NCBI GenBank assembly: GCA_028023455.1
Contig: JAQFVV010006203.1
Span: 10,016,876 to 10,080,875 of the forward strand
Direction of reading: 5' to 3'
Length of the DNA: 64,000 nt
Origin: Epiperipatus broadwayi
Taxonomy: Eukaryota; Onychophora; Udeonychophora; Euonychophora; Peripatidae
Shown: positions 1 to 12,285 of the stretch, piece by piece
Numbering within the stretch: the first letter of the stretch is position 1
Layout of the letters: each line of letters opens with the position of its first letter
Position numbers and translations under genes: made by a program
The notes under the pieces: generated by a model
Told to the model about the DNA's origin: nothing
The model's input: only the letters and a program-made list of their open reading frames with translations
Database searches by the model: none

Positions 1-2
1 CT

Positions 3-233
3 CACATATTCAATTTGGTATGTGAGGATGTGAGATGCAAGAAAATGTATACACATCCCCACCCAGATGAAGACCTCTGCTTTATACAATCACTACAAAA
101 AATCAAGAAAAGAGACAAACTATTATCATCAAAGTTCATTTATGATGAGACCTGGAAACTATTCCATATCCCTGAGAATTATGTAACACAAGGACTATCT
201 CAACAAACTTCACAATCCAACCACATGAACTAA
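3..233 (+). CDS. Unidentified open frame running in from the window edge
   Basis: A frame is open from the first bases of the window to a TAA at 231-233, about 76 codons. There is no ATG near its left edge, so it would be the 3' part of something that starts upstream. The product is rich in Lys, Ser and Gln (for example DEDLCFIQSLQKIKKRDK) and lacks any domain I recognise. It could be the last piece of a retroelement ORF, a real terminal exon, or chance; the amino-acid composition is less A+T-driven than the surrounding DNA, which mildly favours a once-coding origin. Confidence 0.25.
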   Translation, partial: HIFNLVCEDVRCKKMYTHPHPDEDLCFIQSLQKIKKRDKLLSSKFIYDETWKLFHIPENYVTQGLSQQTSQSNHMN

Positions 234-715
234 AACTAGTTACATCAAGATATTCAATTATAACAGTTATCAAATTAATAAAAAAAATGTAACCTTATTT
301 AGCCTTAATAAAAAGTTATTTAAAGTAGTATATCTTTGCTGATATTTATCCTCAACAGGCATAAATAATAAAACATTTGTAATGAATCAAACAATGACTA
401 AATAATAATAATAAATAATTAATATCAATCTTTGTGGTTAGATTTAAATATTACATATATCTTAGGTTAAGTATCATCATCAAATCAATGACTACATGCT
501 CATAAATAAATGTTATAATAGCTAAACTGTGTACATTAATGCTATAAAAGAGTGCTGAAATCTTTTAACTTAAATAATCATTAAGTACTAATTGTTATCA
601 ACATCCCAATATAACTGGTGCATGACTTTACTAGTCATATAAAACTAAAAATTATTTATCATATTGATGGAGGGTGTGGAGTTTAAAGATTTATCTTGGT
701 ACCATTTAAATGTTC
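234..715. other. A+T-rich non-coding DNA, nothing recognised
   Basis: No open frame, repeat structure or RNA gene was recognised here beyond short A and T runs. Confidence 0.5.
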
Positions 716-722
716 CATAGAC

Positions 723-760
<38 letters not shown>

Positions 761-780
761 ATGTATATATATTGTCTATG
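716..780. repeat. (TA)n microsatellite inside a 10-bp inverted repeat
   Basis: The arms CATAGACAAT (716-725) and ATTGTCTATG (771-780) are perfect reverse complements and enclose a pure TA run. The whole unit can fold as one hairpin. Confidence 0.8.
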
Positions 781-788
781 AGAAACAT

Positions 789-1253
789 ATATTGTAATTA
801 TAATTGAAATAATATTTTTAATGGTTTATAAACAATTACAAACAATCTTAAAATCCGCAGAAGTACTTTCGGTTACTTTCTAACCTGCCTCAACTACCAT
901 TAAATTCAAAAACCAAAAGCGGAAGCAAACGTCATCAATTCAAATTCCACGAATCTCGTATTTTAATATTAGAAGCTTGTCGATTTATTAAATGCATTTT
1001 ATTCCTGTTTATAAAAATTGCCTCTTTAATTTTTCTTTTACTATGGTTTCTCTCTTCATGAAGAAGCTTCTAATATTAAAATACGAGATTCGTGGAATTT
1101 GAATTGATGACGTTTGCTTCCGCTTTTGGTTTTTGAATTTAATGGTAGTTGAGGCAGGTTAGAAAGTAACCGAAAGTACTTCTGCGGATTTTAAGATTGT
1201 TTGTAATTGTTTATAAACCATTAAAAATATTATTTCAATTATTATTACAATAT
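789..1253. repeat. Long near-perfect palindrome (foldback/MITE-like)
   Basis: The left arm at about 789-978 is the near-exact reverse complement of about 1064-1253, so each arm is about 190 bp, with an 85-bp loop between them. Only scattered mismatches are visible near the outer tips. The arms are less A+T rich than the flanks and contain CCGCAGAAGTACTTTCGG and its complement. No open frame lies inside. No clear target duplication was found at the edges. It is either a recent foldback transposon or an inverted duplication. Confidence 0.85.
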
Positions 1254-1352
1254 TGTTTTTAATTAACGGATATTTTATTTATTTTATATATATATATACT
1301 TACATCAAATTGCATTAGACAGCATTAGCTTTGAATGACAAGAACTCTATTT

Positions 1353-1355
<3 letters not shown>

Positions 1356-1390
<35 letters not shown>

Positions 1391-1394
1391 GTAA

Positions 1395-1432
<38 letters not shown>

Positions 1433-1446
1433 GCTTACTAATATTT
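1356..1446. repeat. Two (TA)n runs, one closed by a 14-bp inverted repeat
   Basis: AATATTAGTAAGCA at 1384-1397 and its reverse complement at 1432-1445 flank a TA run; another TA run lies just upstream. This is the same arrangement as at 716-780. Confidence 0.75.
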
Positions 1447-3090
1447 ACACTATTATTAAATAAATTAACTGTAATAATTTTAACAAATGATCAATAAATT
1501 TATTAATTAATTAGTAAAAGCAATAATAATAAAAAATAAAAATCTGATAAATCTCCAATAATACAAATAGACTATATGTGATTCCAAGTTGCACATAAAT
1601 ATTAAATATTTTCATAAAACAAAATTATACATGTTTAAATTGTGTTTTACAAAGATATGTAATGGTTAGAAATGATGATGATAATGATCATATAATAGAT
1701 CATTTTCAGTAATACATATGTGCACATACAAAATTTTGCTAATACAAAATATTTCAGTTAGTAATTATCTGCTTTGAACTTTATAGACCCAACCATATTA
1801 ATAATGGACTTACATATTATATATATGTACACACATTATGAATTCTAAAAATAATAAATATTTTATTCGTAATTTATTTTTAAAGTATATAAAACTAATT
1901 TGTTTTTTAAATATATATATAAATAATACAAGAATCTAGATATGATAGATATATTGAAATAAAATATTTCAATTATTAATTATTAAATCTTCCTTAACCT
2001 TTAACTAAATTATTTTTACAATTGTATTATAAAAAATATAAACATATTGTTTTAATTGAAAATCTGAATTTTCAAAAAAGGAAACATGATTTAACTTTTG
2101 AAAGTTTTTTTCAAAATTTTTTACCTCTGAGATTTGAGTCCATTGTTTTCTTGTTAAAAAGTTTGTGCATTAGCTTCTTGTGTTAATCAATTTATTCAAA
2201 AGTTGTTTTTTTAAACAAATTAATATAAATTAATTAAATTTTTTAAACTTCTTGGCAATAAACAGATTTTTCTTGCTTTTTTTGTTTAAATTAAATAATA
2301 TTACACTATATGTGTATATTTTACTCAACAGATTTCTTATGTGTGCTTCTATTTTTTTTAAAGTAGATTTCACTTATAGAAATAAGTAGATTGTTCTTCA
2401 TTAGAATTAATATTTCATATAATAAAGTCTATCAATAATAGATTTCTTATAGCTTTTCTAGTATATATAATAAACTATGTAAAAATTAGCACATGTACTA
2501 ATGAATTAAGGTCCCACTTATTAGCTTCTACACACAAATAAGCTGCTATATATAAATGTGTGCTTGTCTTATAGAAATATATAGGTTTTCCAAAACAGAC
2601 AAATCAATTTCTTATAGCCTAGAATTTATTTTAAATTTTTATTATTTACAAACTTTATCTATAGATATTGGTATTTTCTACAAACACATTCTAACATGAG
2701 TCATATCATAAAGCTCTATGCATTTTTTTCTTGGAGTTTCAAACTTTGAAAATGGCTAGCGAGTACCCTATTTTTGACTGTATATTTTTAATAACAAATG
2801 AAATACTAAAAAATGTAAAGATTGGAAAACATGATTAATTAATTTTTTTTTAATTAACAAAATTATTATTATATTACACTTGTTTTTTATTGTATATTCA
2901 TTAAAATAAATTAGATGCAAAAATAGTGTTTAATTAATTTTTTTTTATTGCTTTACTTCTTCATCATGTTAATGTGTACATTGTTTTCCCTGGTGACACT
3001 TTTTGTAATCGCTTAACATTTGTTTTTAAAATTGAATTATTATTATTATATATTAGAATTCAATGGAATTGATTTGTTAAAAATATAAGT
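1447..3090. other. A+T-rich non-coding DNA
   Basis: No convincing coding or RNA feature was found. Parts of 2040-3090 have the same texture as the dispersed repeat that follows and may belong to it. Confidence 0.4.
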
Positions 3091-3099
3091 TTACAAGTG

Positions 3100-3720
3100 A
3101 AAAGCATTTTAAAAAGTCATATCTGAACTTTGCAAATATTGAAAAAATGACAAATGATGTTTATATTAATCAAAGATGGGCAGGAAAATAGTCTAAGTGA
3201 ATGGCTGTAAAAAAATCAACAAAATCTTGTTTGACAAAAAATTTATTTTTAAATCATGAATGAATAAATGTTAATATCTGATAAATTTATAAGGTTCTAC
3301 TATAAAATATCAAAATTACTTCATTTTTTATATCTCAAAAAATCCCAATGCAATGTATGTAATGGTATTATACAGTCAGTGTCACAAGATGAGATCTTCA
3401 TGCAGGCCATAGTTTATTATCATTATATTAGAATTTGTTAACTTCTACTTTTAAAATGAAACATATACATATAAAATAAAACTGTAATCACATATACTTT
3501 TATTTATTAATATTTATTATACAATTATTGCATAAAAATAATTATGACTTTTTAATAAACTAATAAAAAAATTAAGTTTTTTGTATTATTTCAAAAAAAA
3601 TTTCAAAATAATTTTGCAAATAGTCTTGAAACTGATTATTAAGAACTAAATTAATCAAACATATGGAAGCAAGACTAAAATACTTTGACCTCACAATCTA
3701 TTTAAAAATACCTACCTTAC
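3100..3720 (+). repeat. Dispersed repeat, copy 1 (partner near 51.4-52.9 kb)
   Basis: Phrases in this stretch recur in order, with mutations, at 51440-52930: CATATCTGAACTTTG, then AATAAATGTTAATCTC-like, then GTCACAAG with ATG-G-ATCTT, then ACTAAA-CATATGGAA-like words. The two copies keep the same strand and spacing over more than 500 bp. No open frame is present. It looks like an old non-autonomous interspersed repeat. Confidence 0.55.
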
Positions 3721-4197
3721 CAGATTTTTTAAATTTAAAACATCAATATTTGTTAGCACATGATTTTGTGATTTAAAATAATAGCAAAATATCTCTATAG
3801 ATGGCTGTATAAATGTGATCCTTAGTGAATGCAAAGCAGAATTTTTTTGTCTGAAGGGCTAAATACAAACATATTTCAAGCAACTTTTGTAATTACATAT
3901 TTATTAAAATAAACAGCTTTACTTAGATAAGACCATTTTATTTAATTTAAAATAATATAATTACCCAGAAATATTACCATTTAATTGATAAATATTTAAG
4001 TTAATCTAAATTTTTAATTGTCTTTGTTTCCTTTGTTCTCTTGAAAATTTAAATATTTATGTGCATCTATTAAAATTACACATTCTCTATGTTGTATGCC
4101 ATGACAATTATAAAAATTCATAGATACTTTCAGTTATTTTCATAACCATTCTCCATTACTCAACATTTAAATTGAAAATTTTAAATGTTTAGAGCTT

Positions 4198-4335
4198 AAG
4201 AATGGTTTCAAGTCTTGCATTGGTGGTTGAGAGGTCAGCATGACAGCCTTGCACTTGCAGGCAGTTGCCCGAGTTGTGGGTTCATGTCCCAGACAATGCT
4301 ATGCTATGACACTTAAAAAAAAGAATGGTTTCAAG
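4198..4335 (+). mobile_element. tRNA-derived SINE with 15-bp target-site duplication
   Basis: The SINE body is 4213-4320 and is bounded by perfect 15-bp direct repeats AAGAATGGTTTCAAG at 4198-4212 and 4321-4335. Inside are an A box-like TGGTTGAGAGG and a B box-like GGTTCATGTCCC at tRNA spacing, then GCTATGACAC and an A-rich tail. A perfect duplication implies a fairly recent LINE-driven insertion. Related copies occur at 36066-36174 (minus) and 41090-41172. It does not fold as an intact tRNA. Confidence 0.85.
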
Positions 4336-4408
4336 ATTAACTGAATGTACTTCTGTGTTCATATAATTGTTATTTGAAATATTTACTATTACTATTAATG
4401 TTTTATGT

Positions 4409-4534
<126 letters not shown>

Positions 4535-5375
4535 AATTATAAATCCAAAATAAATATTTTATTTTATTTAACTAAATATATTAATTAGATAATAAACCAG
4601 ATCTTGTCCAAAGCTAGACATTCACAAATGTAAAGCACATAACAATAACCAAGTTTATCTATATTATAAATCTTTAATCTATTTGTCAAGTTTAGTTCTA
4701 TAAATAAAATGTGAATTCCTTCTTGCTATTCATTATTATTTAGATAATAAAAAAACCTCACTTTGTATGGAAATAGCTAATTCATAAATGTAAATCATAT
4801 GATAACTCCATCTTTACTAATGGAGGTTATCTTAACAACAGATTGAAGATTTATGATGTAAATAAGATTAGAATGTTATTATGCTGTGGCACATTAAATG
4901 CCAGTCAGAGTTCATAGATATTAGGACACTCAAAAATGAAATTAAAATAAAATTTGACATATGCATTATCAAGCAATTACTCACTTCATATTTTTTAACA
5001 GAATCATTTATTGTAAGCTTAAATAATAAATAATGATGTACTTTTAATATGTTTGCTCCACTTTCTGATATGCTCATTTTCTGAGTTTTTTAAATTGTAT
5101 AAACATAGTCATATTAAAGATTCTTGCAACTTGTTAACTCCCCTCCCCTGCAAAAATAAAAGCATTGCCTTATGTATGATTTTATTTTATTCCATTCTTT
5201 TGGCAAAAGTATTAATTTTTGAAATTCTAAAATTGGGATTTTAAATGTAATATTTTAAATTTTTTTATTATTATAAGCTATATAATCTGTAACTATAATT
5301 TCGTTTCATCTTGTTTACACTCTTTTTTTTATTATTTATATGTTGTTGTTTTTTTTTATTTATAAATATTTTTAG

Positions 5376-5501
5376 TCATTTTGGGCATTAGGAAGTATGT
5401 TTGAAATTACTTTGGCTGCTTTCAGTTTAACATTCTTAAATTGGCGCTATCTAGTGGCATTCACTACAGGTCCTTTATTGATCATTCTTCCATTTCTGTA
5501 T
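5376..5501 (+). CDS. SVOP-like: SVOP-like MFS transporter, exon 'a' (TM5-TM6 end)
   Basis: The exon has a TTTTTAG acceptor ending at 5375 and a GTAAGT donor at 5502. It encodes 42 codons in phase 0 at both ends. The product reads SFWALGSMFEITLAAFS, then NWRYLVAFTTGPLLIILPFLY. In synaptic vesicle 2-related proteins (SVOP, 12-TM major facilitator superfamily) the matching stretch is FWAIG followed by GWRWL and a hydrophobic helix (TM6). The next residues in the family are [WF]LPES[AP]R, which is exactly how exon 17713-17841 begins. The family acts in membranes, in SVOP's case of synaptic vesicles, and the substrate is unsettled. The upstream exon, expected to end with a FLP-K-R motif, was not found in 1-5375 and probably lies outside the window. 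Identity and borders are firm; the exact paralogue is not. Confidence 0.9.
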
Positions 5502-5828
5502 GTAAGTATTATAAATGTTCAAATTATTACTAAACAATTCATAAAAAGTATTTTTGAAAGTGTTTTTACTTATGGATTTATCTTTTAAAACACTTTATTT
5601 TTATATATTCATTATATTTTATTTTCAACCTAATTTGTTAAAAAGATAATCTTCGACTGGATATCCTAAGATGAAAAATATTCTCTTTATTAAGCATTTA
5701 TTTTATAATAATTATGTCCAAATGCATTTAATTTATCAGATGATATATAGTAATAACAAATCTCATTTTTTAACTTATAAATTATATGACAAAAAAGAGC
5801 ATCTTTCTATTCTAGTTGCATCTAAACT

Positions 5829-6320
5829 TGAATAATCAGTGACACTAGATGGTAGCACATTCAAATCCCCATTCCTAGACCAGTTTTTAGCTTTTGTCTT
5901 CATCAGTAAAACTTGGAAGTCAAAGCTTGAAAGCAATGCAGCTACACATCTAATAACTACCTTAACTCCATGGTACTATTCCAGCTAAAATCCTGAAATT
6001 CAAAATACTCTTAACTAAAAAATTGATTTTTTACTACTAACATCATATTCAGAAGAAAAGATGTCAAGAATTAATGAAAAATTGAGGGTAATAAAATTTA
6101 TAGACACTGCTCCAGAGCAATATCTAATAACTATGTTCATCAAGATTAACTTGGTTCAAACAGTTTAAAGTGTTTTGGATTTTAGATTTTAGCATATGAC
6201 TGCTAAGTGCATAAATGAATCACTTCCAGCTTTGAATTCCAAGCCTCAATGGTAAAAACAAAGGTTAAAAAAGTCTGGGGATGGGAAATTTAAAGGCATC
6301 CATTTGTTAATGATAGACTT
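5829..6320. repeat. Diverged inverted repeat with a hammerhead-like core (minus strand)
   Basis: About 5850-5990 is an imperfect reverse complement of about 6170-6320: CAGTTTTTAGCTTTTGTCTT pairs in register with AAAACAAAGGTTAAAAAAGT, and GAATTCCAAG-like words recur. On the minus strand the left arm reads CTGATGA (5900-5906), then about 11 nt, then AAAAAC and GGTC. Similar words recur at 17110-17170, 44969-45030 and 54711-54740. It is probably an old SINE or foldback family. Confidence 0.5.
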
Positions 6321-9300
6321 CTCAAGCTTATTATAGGCGGCACTAAATTAGAGCCATTCTTAATTTATTTATGATATACAGAACATATTATTAATATAAA
6401 AAAATAGATGATTGTTTATTATATTTAGAAGTAATCCTCCTGAAAATATTATCTTATAATTTTCTTTTCTTATAGCAAATGTAAAAAGAAAAAAACAATG
6501 TTTTGTTGTTATATACTATTTTAACTAAAAGATTAAAAAAGCCTATAATATAAAAATAACATTCTTAAAATAAATTATTATTGGCATAGTGTGAGAATTA
6601 ATAAACTATATAAAAGAAACAAAAATGAAACACTCTTAGGTAGTAACACAAATAAAATTCTATCTTTATGATAATGATGCATGGTATTATTTTTCTGAAA
6701 TAATTAAGTAATTACAATAATTTAAAAAAAACTCATTTTCAAAAAGAAAAATTAATGCTTTTCTTTCATCAAGATGGATCTCTTTATCTAAATCTAAATG
6801 AGTTGGAAGGATGACTTTGTTAATAAATGCAATCTGTACAAAATTTTATAATCTTCGAATAGTATTACAAGTTTGTGCTCAAAATGGTTAGGATAGCTTA
6901 AATTTCAGGATATTAATAAGATTATATAAAAGAGTTAAAAAGGATTTTTTAAATATGAGGTATATTGAATACAAATTTTTACTGATAAAATCCATAAAAC
7001 AAAAACTAGTGATTTATTGAGTACTCGAGCTTATAAAAGATGGTTCTGGAGAGAACTCTTTCTAAAAACATTCAATTCAAAAGATTCTAAGTGTACTGGG
7101 AGAAAATCCTTCATTATATAGCTAAAATTCCAAACCATATTTTGAAAATAAAATCTGGATTAGGGACAGGACTAATACTTTTATAATCATTAAATTATTT
7201 GATTTAAAAAATTTTTGTATATGAATGTTAAATTTACATCTGGAAGACTTGTTACATTATGTAAAATTCTATTTCAAAAATTGCAAACTATTCATGTTTT
7301 AAGATTTTGAAAAATAGATTTTTCTTATTTAACCACACAAAAAATAATATCATCTTTTTATGCTTTTATGTGATTTTTGTTAAAAAATTGAAAGATTAAG
7401 ATTTGTACTCAGAACCTACTCTTAAAGTAAAAGATGATTGTTAGACAATTATAATACTATGTCATTTTATAGAAGTTCAATATTAAGAAATAATTTGTGA
7501 TGTATTTGGCATTTCTTATCTGAAAACCATGGATTACATCTATTAAGGAGATAGATCGAGAACAATGTGCTTAAGAAAGTTGTTCTTTAATTAACCCAAA
7601 GACCATGGCAATACACATTTTTCAAAATCAAAGATCCTGTATTTTTTATTGACTTAAATCAAAAATGTTGATTTAATTCTACATGTAACACTAATATTTA
7701 TATATTATTTATTTATTTTTAGCATTTTTCAAATAGAACAAATTTTTTAAGATTTAATGCCATATTTCAGTGAAAAGAATAAATATGAAAGATTGTTATG
7801 CCTTGACAATGTTATGCTTTCTTTCATGTGAAAAGGAAACTAAATGTCTGTCTTTTAAATTCTCTTATATTTCTAAATATAAAGGATTTTTTGGAAATTC
7901 CATAGAAATATCAAACTTGTTTTATTCAAGGACTTATAAAATTCAAGTATTAAAAATTTTATAATTTTTTAAATTATATCTTTAAAATAGGTTAAAAATA
8001 AATGATTATTAAATAAATTAATTTTTTATAGATTTTATGATTTTTGTTTTACTAAATAATTATTTTCAAATTTGTTTGATCTACCTTAATAAATCTTCTC
8101 AGATTTTCTGAAATATTTTTTCTTTACTAATAATCATTTTCAAATGTTGATCCATTGCAAAATAATAATCTCTTCAAGTTTAAAGCTGCTTTTCTTAATC
8201 TTTAACTATTTTTTGTATATAACTTCAGAAAAATTTCTTATATCACATTTTAGATTTTTTATTGATAATCAGTTTAGTACTTAGTCAAAAAAAATACCAT
8301 TCTCGCTTTTGAATTAAAATAATAAAATTTTCTAATGTCAATTTAAGTTTTTCAAAATGTCAAATAATATTATTATTAAAGAAAAATAAATGACTTTATT
8401 CTCTGTTTCCCCACATTTGAAATAAACAATGCACTAATTGTTTTATATATTTTTGTAAAAAAAAAAAAAAAGGTATGTTGTTAGAAATAATAGTTATGCT
8501 TCAATTAAGATCTTATAAATTGTAACAAATATTATAATTTTTTACTAACAACAGATAGATTAATATTTCTTATAAAGAAGTTCTAAAAATAATTAAAACA
8601 TGCATTAAAAATAAATGATAATTATAAAACAAATTAATATTTTACATAATTTATAATATACTGTAAGCTCCATGGTATAGTTTACATGCATGGCTTTTTG
8701 TGAATTTTTTTTATTATATACTCTAAGATAGAAAAAGTTATATGCGTCAATAAATATGAAGAAATTTTAAATAATAATAAAAATTAAAAGAATAAAAATA
8801 ATAAAATTTTAAAAAGTGTTACAATTTGTATTTATAAAGAACTATTTTAAAATAATGTTGCTATGGGAATCAATTGGAAATTCTTGGATCATCTGATCAT
8901 CTGCTTTACAAAAAAGGGTGGAATCATTATTTCTTCATTGTGTCACTTACAGGAGGAAAGTCAATAAAAATTGCAATGATTATTTAAGTTGATAATGCAG
9001 TTTATGAGTTAAAAAAAGCTCCAGAATGCTTTACCCTGATCTCTCTAGTGGTATAGTTAACTACTGAACTGTAAACAAAGAAATGCTTTAGAAATTAACT
9101 TTGATTCTGCCAGTCTATTAATTATTGTCTAAAGCTGAAAGAAATATGACACATGTTATAACAAAACTTGCCTCTAATGAATTATCAAAAGGGAAATATT
9201 TTTCTATGAATTAATGTATAAATCTATATAATTTTGATGCTCTTAATAACAGAAAAAAACTAAATGGATTAAACTACTATTGAAACAAACTAAGAAAAGT

Positions 9301-10200
9301 TAAGATATTAGAAAATTGTTTGCAGTTATATAAGATAATGATTTTAATGGTCATATGCAAACAAACAAAATGTGATCTCACAGAGACATAAAAGTAATTA
9401 AATGAACTTAATATAAACTTTTTCTTTAATATTCTTTCATTCTGGTTGTTAATTAAAGTTATTGTTATTATTAATAATTTTGTTGCTTGTTTAGTTCTCA
9501 TCTGAATTCTGAGTAGATTAATTATTTTATCATTTAATAATAGTATTAATGTTGAGGGGAATAATAATCAGGAAATATGACTGAATCTGCACAAAGACTT
9601 TTTTTCTATGTGTGTGGTCAGACTGATTATTATTTGTGACAATATAAATTAGCCAATTAAAATATGTATAATCTCTCCACCATGTAGTGGCCACCCATTA
9701 GATATTTATAGTTTTCCTAGATTAAAAAAATAATTTGAGAATATTGTTTTTTTAATTCTATTTGTCAATTTGATTAATTGCCATTTTTTAAAAAGGTGGT
9801 CACCATTACAATATATATATATAACCATTATTTCCAATTATCCATCCACTGCAAAATATTATCTTTTGGGTTTTTTTTTTTATGTCACAACATTATAAAA
9901 AATTTATTACATCTTATTTGTTTCTGATTTTTTAGTTATTCATCCAATGTCAATTTTTTTTATCAATTTGTCTTGGTCAATTCCCTTTCAAAGCTTTAAT
10001 TTTTTTTAATGATAACAATAATATCGGTTTGATTTCTTAACTATGTATGTTTCTGTTGACTCATTTTTTAATTCTAATACATAATTCTATATATTTTATT
10101 ATTTGTTTGATCATCTTTGCATTACTTTTTATTAACTATCTGCATTAACAGCAATAATTTTCTTTCATTTCATTGTTAATCCATGTATATAAAATATATC
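6321..10200. other. A+T-rich intron sequence, no recognised element
   Basis: Only short chance frames are present. The segment 6890-7190 is slightly less A+T rich and could be decayed transposon sequence, but I could not place it. Confidence 0.4.
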
Positions 10201-10254
10201 ATTAATAGACACCAGGTGGTAGCATCAGTTTAGGTTCTTCAGATTTTTATGCTG

Positions 10255-11109
10255 AGTTTGTAAAAAGATATGGGGAAGTTAGATATATAAAGGCCATGGA
10301 GTTGACAAAGATTATGTTGTGGAAATGGGTTGGAGCAGGATATGGGAAAACTTATGGTTGGGGATATAAAAGGAAGGTTGTAGTGACTAACAATTTCTCT
10401 GGGCATTGTTGCTGAGAGATTCATGATTCTGTATAAGGAAAAGTCACAGTGCATCACATCGCTAGTGAATAGTTATAACTATTTGGGAATTGTTTTAAGT
10501 AATCAATAAAATTGCTTGGATGACTGGGAGAAAAATTTGATAAATGAAACAAAATAAATGGATTGATAAAAAAATTAACAATGTTTTTATATAATGAATA
10601 TGATGTAGCTAGAATTGTATGGAAGGGTTAAAATATGATAACAATGCATTATGTGTTACTAAAGGAGTGTTCGATTACTTGGAAAAGGTACAAAGAGAAG
10701 TAGGAAGTCATGCATTAGATGCAGATATGTGAATGGCAAAGGAGTCAATTCAAGAAGAAATGGTATGGTCAAGTTTTTATATAAGGGATGCAAAAAAACA
10801 AAATGAAAATGTTTGGTAGATTGCAGTTTATGGATAGTAAAAGAATAGCCAAAATAGTATGTAATTGGGTTATGAATAAGTGACAGATAACAAGATGGGT
10901 GAGAAAGATAATATGCTATGCAAAAGATTTGGATAAAGAATTTATGTCAATATACTTGTACAATAGGTGGTATGATTGTGTTAGGAGAATTGTTGAGTAT
11001 TATAGTGTTAAGAAATGGGATAGAATAACAGATGTATTAATAAAGAATAGGGAGTTGAAGAGATGGGGAACTAGTATGGAGAGTAAAAAGTTTAAATATA
11101 TATAGAAGT
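10255..11109 (+). mobile_element. LINE fragment, same family as 42.1-43.9 kb, rearranged
   Basis: The segment 10255-10460 matches the 3' tail of the LINE copy at about 43660-43835 (GATTATGTTGTGGAAATGGG, then TTTCTCTG-GCAT, then GCTGAGAGATTC). From about 10464 the sequence instead matches the interior of that LINE from 42711 (CTATTTGGGAATTG onward) through 11109. So a tail precedes an interior segment. The interior part still encodes DLDKEFMSIYLYNRWYDCVR and LIKNRELKRW in a frame open over 10899-11105. Stops elsewhere make it inactive. It ends where the next LINE begins. Confidence 0.8.
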
Positions 11110-11261
11110 AAGTGAAACATATAATAACGCCACAATATAAAATCAAATCAATATATATAATTTCACAAAATAAAAATAAATCTTTTTGAAACAATAGTTA
11201 ATGAAAATCATAAACTAAACCAAAGAATATCATAAATACCCTTACGTTACCAAAAATTTCT

Positions 11262-12220
11262 TTGATTTCAAAAAAAAAAATGGAGACAATAGTACTGCAT
11301 GATCGAGTAGTTGGAGTCAATATGGCTGCTGAAATGCATAAAAATTTAGACACTGTCAAATTATATGCCACGGTTACAAAAGCTAACATGCAAACAACAA
11401 TTTCAAAAAATTCCCCAACTACAATAAATAATAAAGTAGTTCTGAGATTTAGAAAAACAAATCCAAAAGACATAAAACAGATTTAAAGATGCAGGTAAAC
11501 CAAGACCCTCCCCTTACACACTGGACCGATAATATGCTAGAAAGAATTAATGAACCCTTTAACAACACGATTCCATGGGGACTCTATACATCATTCAAAA
11601 GATTTTTTTCACCAAACTTAATAGTAATATCTGCCACAGATGCAAATATATCGCTGTATCGGTTTCCCCATGCGTTATTATATCAAGCAATAATTGAAAA
11701 CGAACTGTGGGAAATGATCGTAAGAATTGCAGACCATCCAAATCCCAGATACATCACTATCGAATTTCTTGATATTAGTCAAAAGAACTGATTTCAGAAT
11801 CAAATTAAAACATTAAGCAATTACACAATTGTTATAGTCAATCAAGATCGACAGAACCAAATTACTGGAATAATAAAAAATACATACCTTGGATACACAA
11901 ACAAGACTTTCAAAAAATGATGGATCTATTTGGCAAGGTTATAGCACTTCAACCAATATACCTTAAAGACACACCAATACCAAAAAACATGCCACATATA
12001 ATTATAAACAAAAAATCTACAGATATTGTGGAGTCACTAATCCCATGCCTCCCTCCCATAGAACAACATCAACAGAAGTCCAAAAATCTGGTCGGCCAAG
12101 GAGAAATAAATTGAAAAGAGCCAAAACAGATGAAAACAATACTCTAACAGAAAAGATTGAACACCTGGCAGAGAACTTAATACCTGTGGAGCTGGATAGT
12201 AATTAAACCATTAATAACTG
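11262..12220 (+). pseudogene. LINE ORF1 remnant
   Basis: Two open frames, 11262-11486 and 11489-11791, lie back to back. The second reads THWTDNMLERINEPF, then LYTSFKRFFSPNLIVI and HPNPRYITIEFLD. Broken frames follow to about 12220. The position just upstream of the endonuclease fits ORF1, the RNA-binding chaperone of LINEs. I see no convincing CCHC knuckle, so the call rests on position and continuity of codon style. Confidence 0.5.
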
Positions 12221-12285
12221 CTCACAAAAGACTAGAGAATACACAAAAGCTTTATGCATACTTCAACACCAACTCACATCCAATC

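Noticed and set aside
4213-4320. Functional tRNA gene
   Set aside because: Box A and B resemble a tRNA, but the stems do not close, and perfect flanking duplications with an A tail show a SINE.
7770-7964. 64-codon frame
   Set aside because: Composition is as expected from A+T-rich random sequence and no motif is present.
11198-11473. Minus-strand 91-codon frame
   Set aside because: It is the shadow of the LINE ORF1 frame on the plus strand and has no recognisable domain.
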